The translations under genes were made by a program, and so were the position numbers. DNA of 64,000 nt from Catellatospora vulcania (GTDB lineage: Bacteria > Actinomycetota > Actinomycetes > Mycobacteriales > Micromonosporaceae): positions 434,001 to 498,000 of the forward strand of contig NZ_ML769301.1 of the NCBI RefSeq assembly GCF_009720385.1, in the 5' to 3' direction. The notes under the pieces were generated by a model, which did no database searches, had not been told where the DNA came from, and saw only the letters and a list, made by a program, of their open reading frames with translations. Of the stretch, positions 61,181-64,000 are shown piece after piece (within the stretch, counting starts at the first letter, position 1; every line of letters begins with the position of its first letter).

Positions 61181-62302
61181 GTGGTCACCGTGGACCTCAG
61201 TACGATCGCACGGCTCAGGGCCGTGCAGACCCGCTCGATCAGCCCGGAGAACTTCGACGGTTCGGCCGGTGGCGGGGGCCGGGCGACCGAGGGCACCGGG
61301 GCCGCCTGCGCCCGCGATCTCGGGCCGGGCTGGAAGATCTCGCCCAGCGTCGACATCGCCGCCGGCGAGACCTTCGACCTGGCGTCGATCCAGGGCCCCG
61401 GCAAGATCACGCACATCTGGATCACCACGCACAAGGACAACTGGCGCACGCTGCTGCTGCGGGCGTACTGGGACGGCAGCGACGAACCGGCGATCGAGGT
61501 GCCCTACGGCGACTTCTTCTGCAGCGGCTGGGGCGAGTTCGCCCAGGTCGACTCGCAGGTCATCGCCGCGAACCCGCACGGCGGCTTCAACTCGTACTGG
61601 CCCATGCCGTTCACCGACGGCGCCCGGCTGACCGTGGAGAACCTGTCCGCGGTCAGCGTCCGGGTCTACTACCAGATCACGTACGAGATCGGCGGCGACT
61701 ACTCCGGCCTGGGCTACCTGCACGCCCAGTGGCGGCGCAGCAACCCCCTGGAGCACCTCAAGACCCACGTGCTGGTCGACGGGGTCGAGGGCAGCGGCCA
61801 CTACGTCGGCACCTACCTGGCCTGGGGGGTCAACAGCAACGGCTGGTGGGGCGAGGGTGAGATCAAGTTCTACCTCGACGACGACGAGGAGTACCCCACC
61901 ATCTGCGGCACCGGCACCGAGGACTACTTCGGCGGGGCGTGGAACTTCGACGTGCCCGGCAAGGGCTACACCGCCTACTCCACGCCGTACCTCGGTTTGC
62001 CCCAGGTGATCCGCCCCGACGGGCTCTACGTCAGCCAGCAGCGCTTCGGCATGTACCGCTGGCACCTGCCCGACCCGATCCACTTCGCGCAGCGGCTGCG
62101 GGTCGACATCCAGGCGCTGGGCTGGCGCTCGGGCTGGCGCTACCTGCCACTGCGCGACGACATCGCCTCGACCGCCCTGTTCTACCTCGACCGGCCCACG
62201 GCACGCCGCCCGCGCACGCCCAGCGCCGACGACCTGGAGGTCCATTTGGGCGCGGCCCCCGTGCCGGACCTCGGGGCACAGCCGCCGCGCATGCCGGACT
62301 GA
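61181..62302 (+). CDS. GH172 (DUF2961) glycoside hydrolase
   Basis: The 373-residue enzyme is a DUF2961/GH172 protein: SISPENFDGSAGGGGRATEG near the N-terminus, the double jelly-roll core GPGKITHIWITTHKDNW, EVPYGDFFCSGWG, GEGEIKFYLDDDEEYPTICG and the conserved GTGTEDYFGGAWNF with a likely catalytic Glu near residue 246. Characterised GH172 members are alpha-fructofuranosidases or exo-alpha-D-arabinofuranosidases acting on arabinogalactan or lipoarabinomannan. No signal peptide is seen. It starts at GTG 61181, five bases after AGGAG, with a second GTG three codons on. Confidence 0.9.
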   Translation: MVTVDLSTIARLRAVQTRSISPENFDGSAGGGGRATEGTGAACARDLGPGWKISPSVDIAAGETFDLASIQGPGKITHIWITTHKDNWRTLLLRAYWDGSDEPAIEVPYGDFFCSGWGEFAQVDSQVIAANPHGGFNSYWPMPFTDGARLTVENLSAVSVRVYYQITYEIGGDYSGLGYLHAQWRRSNPLEHLKTHVLVDGVEGSGHYVGTYLAWGVNSNGWWGEGEIKFYLDDDEEYPTICGTGTEDYFGGAWNFDVPGKGYTAYSTPYLGLPQVIRPDGLYVSQQRFGMYRWHLPDPIHFAQRLRVDIQALGWRSGWRYLPLRDDIASTALFYLDRPTARRPRTPSADDLEVHLGAAPVPDLGAQPPRMPD

Positions 62303-62378
62303 CCGGCACACGTTTCACCGGGACGGCAGGCCGCACCCGGCGGCTCGCCGTGCCCGCGACATGGAAGGAGTACCGCAC

Positions 62379-63941
62379 ATGCACCCGCACAACGGACTCA
62401 GATCCATCCCGCGTCTGCTCACCGGCGTCGCCCTGACGCTGGGCACCGTGGCCGCCACCGGCCTCGTCCTCGCCACCCCGGCCGCAGCCAGCCCCGCGCA
62501 CACCCCGGCGAGCCTGGTCCAGAAGATCACCGGCCCGAACTCCCCGAACAACACGTACGGCCGCTGGAACGTGAAGGCGACCGACCTCGGCATCCTCTGG
62601 GACAACGGCTCCGGCCAGACGATGGCCCTGTTCGGCGACACGTTCGGCGACGCCTGGATCGGCCCCGGCGGCGGCGCGTTCGGCGCCGGCGACCTGAACT
62701 GGCGCAGCAACGTGCTGCTGCGCTCCACCGACACCAACCTCGCCGACGGCATGTCGTTCGCCAGCGCCGTCACCGCCGCCGACGGGCGGGCCAGGGAGAT
62801 CCTGCCCGGCCTGCACCAGCCCGACAACACGGGCGAGGTCACCAAGATCCCCACCGCGGGCATCGCGGTCGGCGCCCGGCAGTACGTTTCGTTCATGTCG
62901 GTGCGCCACTGGGGCGCCCCCGGCCAGTGGACCACCAATTACGCCAAGCTCGCCTACTCCGACGACAACGGCACGACCTGGTCCACCACGAACACCCCGA
63001 CCTGGAACAACCCGTCGTTCAACGACCAGTTCCAGATGCACGCGTTCGAGCGCCGCGACGGCTACCTCTACGTCTTCGGCACCCCCAGCGGCCGCAGCGG
63101 CAGCATCCGGCTGGCCCGGGTCCCCGAGGCGCAGGTCCTGACCCAGAGCGCCTACCAGTACTGGAACGGCAGCAGCTGGGTGACGAACAACGTCGCCGCC
63201 GCCACCCCGATCGTCGGCGCGCCCGCCGCCGAGCTGTCCGTGCGCTACGACGCCTACAGCGGCCGCTGGCTGATGATGTACCTGTCCGGCGAGGACATCA
63301 TCCTGCGCACCGCGACCAGCCCCACCGGCCCGTGGAGCGGCGCGCAGATCGCCGTCAGCTCGGCCGACTATCCCGGCTTGTACGGCGGCTACATCCACCC
63401 GTGGAGCTCCGGCGGCAACATCTACTTCGCGATGTCGCAGTGGGACCCGTACAACGTGTACCTGATGAAGGTCCGGATCAACACCGCGGGGCAGCTCGTC
63501 GACCCGAACCTGATGGGCGACCCGAGCTTCGAGCGCGGCGCGCTCAACGGCACCGGCACCGGCGGCTTCTGGGCCTGCAAGGGCAACTGCGGCCTGGACA
63601 GCGGCTACTGGGGCTACACCGGGGTGCGCAACGGCTACGCCCGCTACAACAGCGGCTGGCACGACCTGCACCAGACGGTGAACGTCACCGCGAACACCAA
63701 CTACCAGCTCAGCGGATGGCTGCGGACCTCACCCAACAGCGACAACGGCTTCTTCGGCGTACGCGGCACCAACGACGTGGTCATCGCCGAGGCGAACTTC
63801 CGCGCGGTCGGGCCGTGGACCCGCTTCACGGTGAACTTCAACAGCGGCTCGCGCACCGCGGTCACCGTCTTCGGCGGCGTGTGGACCGACCACGGCGACA
63901 TCTGGGTTCAGCTCGACGACTTCTCCCTCACCCGCGTCTGA
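62379..63941 (+). CDS. Secreted DUF4185 (GH183-type) protein with C-terminal binding domain
   Basis: The 520-residue precursor has a long Sec signal (to about residue 42, ending PAAAS). The DUF4185 domain follows at ~45-380: KATDLGILWDNGSGQTMALFGDTFG, LNWRSNVLLRSTDTN, YVSFMSVRHWGAPGQW and SQWDPYNVYLMKVR. A ~135-residue C-terminal beta-sandwich (LMGDPSFERGALNGTGTGGF to DIWVQLDDFSLTRV) looks like a carbohydrate-binding module. GH183 enzymes of this domain are endo-D-arabinofuranases, so this would open extracellular arabinan. AAGGAG lies 8 bases before the ATG. It follows GH172 and precedes another gene on the same strand. Confidence 0.9.
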   Translation: MHPHNGLRSIPRLLTGVALTLGTVAATGLVLATPAAASPAHTPASLVQKITGPNSPNNTYGRWNVKATDLGILWDNGSGQTMALFGDTFGDAWIGPGGGAFGAGDLNWRSNVLLRSTDTNLADGMSFASAVTAADGRAREILPGLHQPDNTGEVTKIPTAGIAVGARQYVSFMSVRHWGAPGQWTTNYAKLAYSDDNGTTWSTTNTPTWNNPSFNDQFQMHAFERRDGYLYVFGTPSGRSGSIRLARVPEAQVLTQSAYQYWNGSSWVTNNVAAATPIVGAPAAELSVRYDAYSGRWLMMYLSGEDIILRTATSPTGPWSGAQIAVSSADYPGLYGGYIHPWSSGGNIYFAMSQWDPYNVYLMKVRINTAGQLVDPNLMGDPSFERGALNGTGTGGFWACKGNCGLDSGYWGYTGVRNGYARYNSGWHDLHQTVNVTANTNYQLSGWLRTSPNSDNGFFGVRGTNDVVIAEANFRAVGPWTRFTVNFNSGSRTAVTVFGGVWTDHGDIWVQLDDFSLTRV

Positions 63942-63967
63942 AACCGGGCCATCCCACCGGAGGAACC

Positions 63968-64000
63968 ATGGACCAGCACACCCTGCCCCGCGCGGTCAGC
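63968..64000 (+). CDS. Start of a further gene in the GH172/DUF4185 operon (3' truncated)
   Basis: An ATG preceded by GGAGGAA opens a frame that runs off the right edge. Only 11 residues (MDQHTLPRAVS) are visible, too few to identify it. Its 26-base spacing from the DUF4185 stop suggests the same operon, so the locus continues beyond the window. Confidence 0.6.
   Translation, partial: MDQHTLPRAVS

Noticed and set aside
44440-64000. Plant L-arabinan utilisation locus
   Set aside because: No GH43, GH51 or GH127-type L-arabinose enzymes or AraB/AraD are in this part; the combination GH183, GH172, GH116 and GH38 points to D-arabinan with mannose instead.
44440-64000. Fungal N-glycan or mannan degradation as the main role
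   Set aside because: GH38 alone would fit, but the two DUF4185 and the DUF2961 proteins are unexplained by it and no GH92, GH76 or GH125 is present. It stays possible as a side activity.

Overview
The window is very G+C-rich DNA with dense, often overlapping genes, GTG/TTG starts, SARP/AfsR regulators, Tat- and Sec-exported hydrolases and a small non-ribosomal peptide cluster. This points to a filamentous soil actinomycete. Micromonosporaceae is my best guess, but that is an inference from style rather than from a marker gene. I saw no rRNA, tRNA, CRISPR array or intact transposase.

Layout. (1) 1-18.8 kb is mixed chromosomal content: a heme-peroxidase/cupin operon, an AfsR-type regulator, a Tat-exported M23-like protein with a repeat domain, a DUF899 protein divergent from an ECF sigma factor, a SARP fused to an ABATE/CGNR domain, an MTHFR-like enzyme, an EAL-DICT protein, a LysR regulator next to a beta-lactamase-fold protein, a Tat-exported metallo-beta-lactamase-fold hydrolase and an M1 lipoprotein peptidase. 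(2) 18.8-39.6 kb is a pectin-related island (secreted GH43, PL1 and PL9 enzymes and a GDSL hydrolase) that encloses a compact biosynthetic cluster at about 22.4-36.2 kb. The cluster holds a stand-alone condensation-like protein, an acyl-AMP ligase, a C-A-T NRPS, a free carrier protein, a free C domain, a glycosyltransferase, a heterodimer-type ABC exporter and a sulfotransferase-like protein. (3) 39.6-44.4 kb holds single housekeeping or accessory genes. (4) 44.4 kb to the right edge is a LacI-controlled glycan-utilisation locus: GH38, DUF1349, two DUF4185 (GH183) proteins, GH172 (DUF2961), GH116, a sugar ABC importer, a fucose-isomerase-like enzyme, an FGGY kinase and a mannitol-dehydrogenase-family oxidoreductase.

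Most notable reading. The last locus combines the families known to cut D-arabinan of mycobacterial arabinogalactan and lipoarabinomannan (GH183 endo, GH172 and GH116 exo) with an alpha-mannosidase, importer, isomerase and kinase. This fits outside endo-cleavage, uptake of oligosaccharides, inside trimming, and D-arabinose to D-ribulose to D-ribulose-5-phosphate. Three copies of a GAAATCGATTTC-type operator lie in its three promoter regions, one of them at the lacI gene.

The biosynthetic cluster appears to share control with the pectin enzymes. A second LacI-type operator (GGAAAGCGCTTNCC and variants) occurs before PL1, GH43, PL9, the NRPS operon and the sulfotransferase/ABC operon. Three of these promoters (PL1, PL9, sulfotransferase/ABC) also carry TGCAACAAAKCTGCA in the same orientation relative to the gene. 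No regulator for this second set is encoded in the window.
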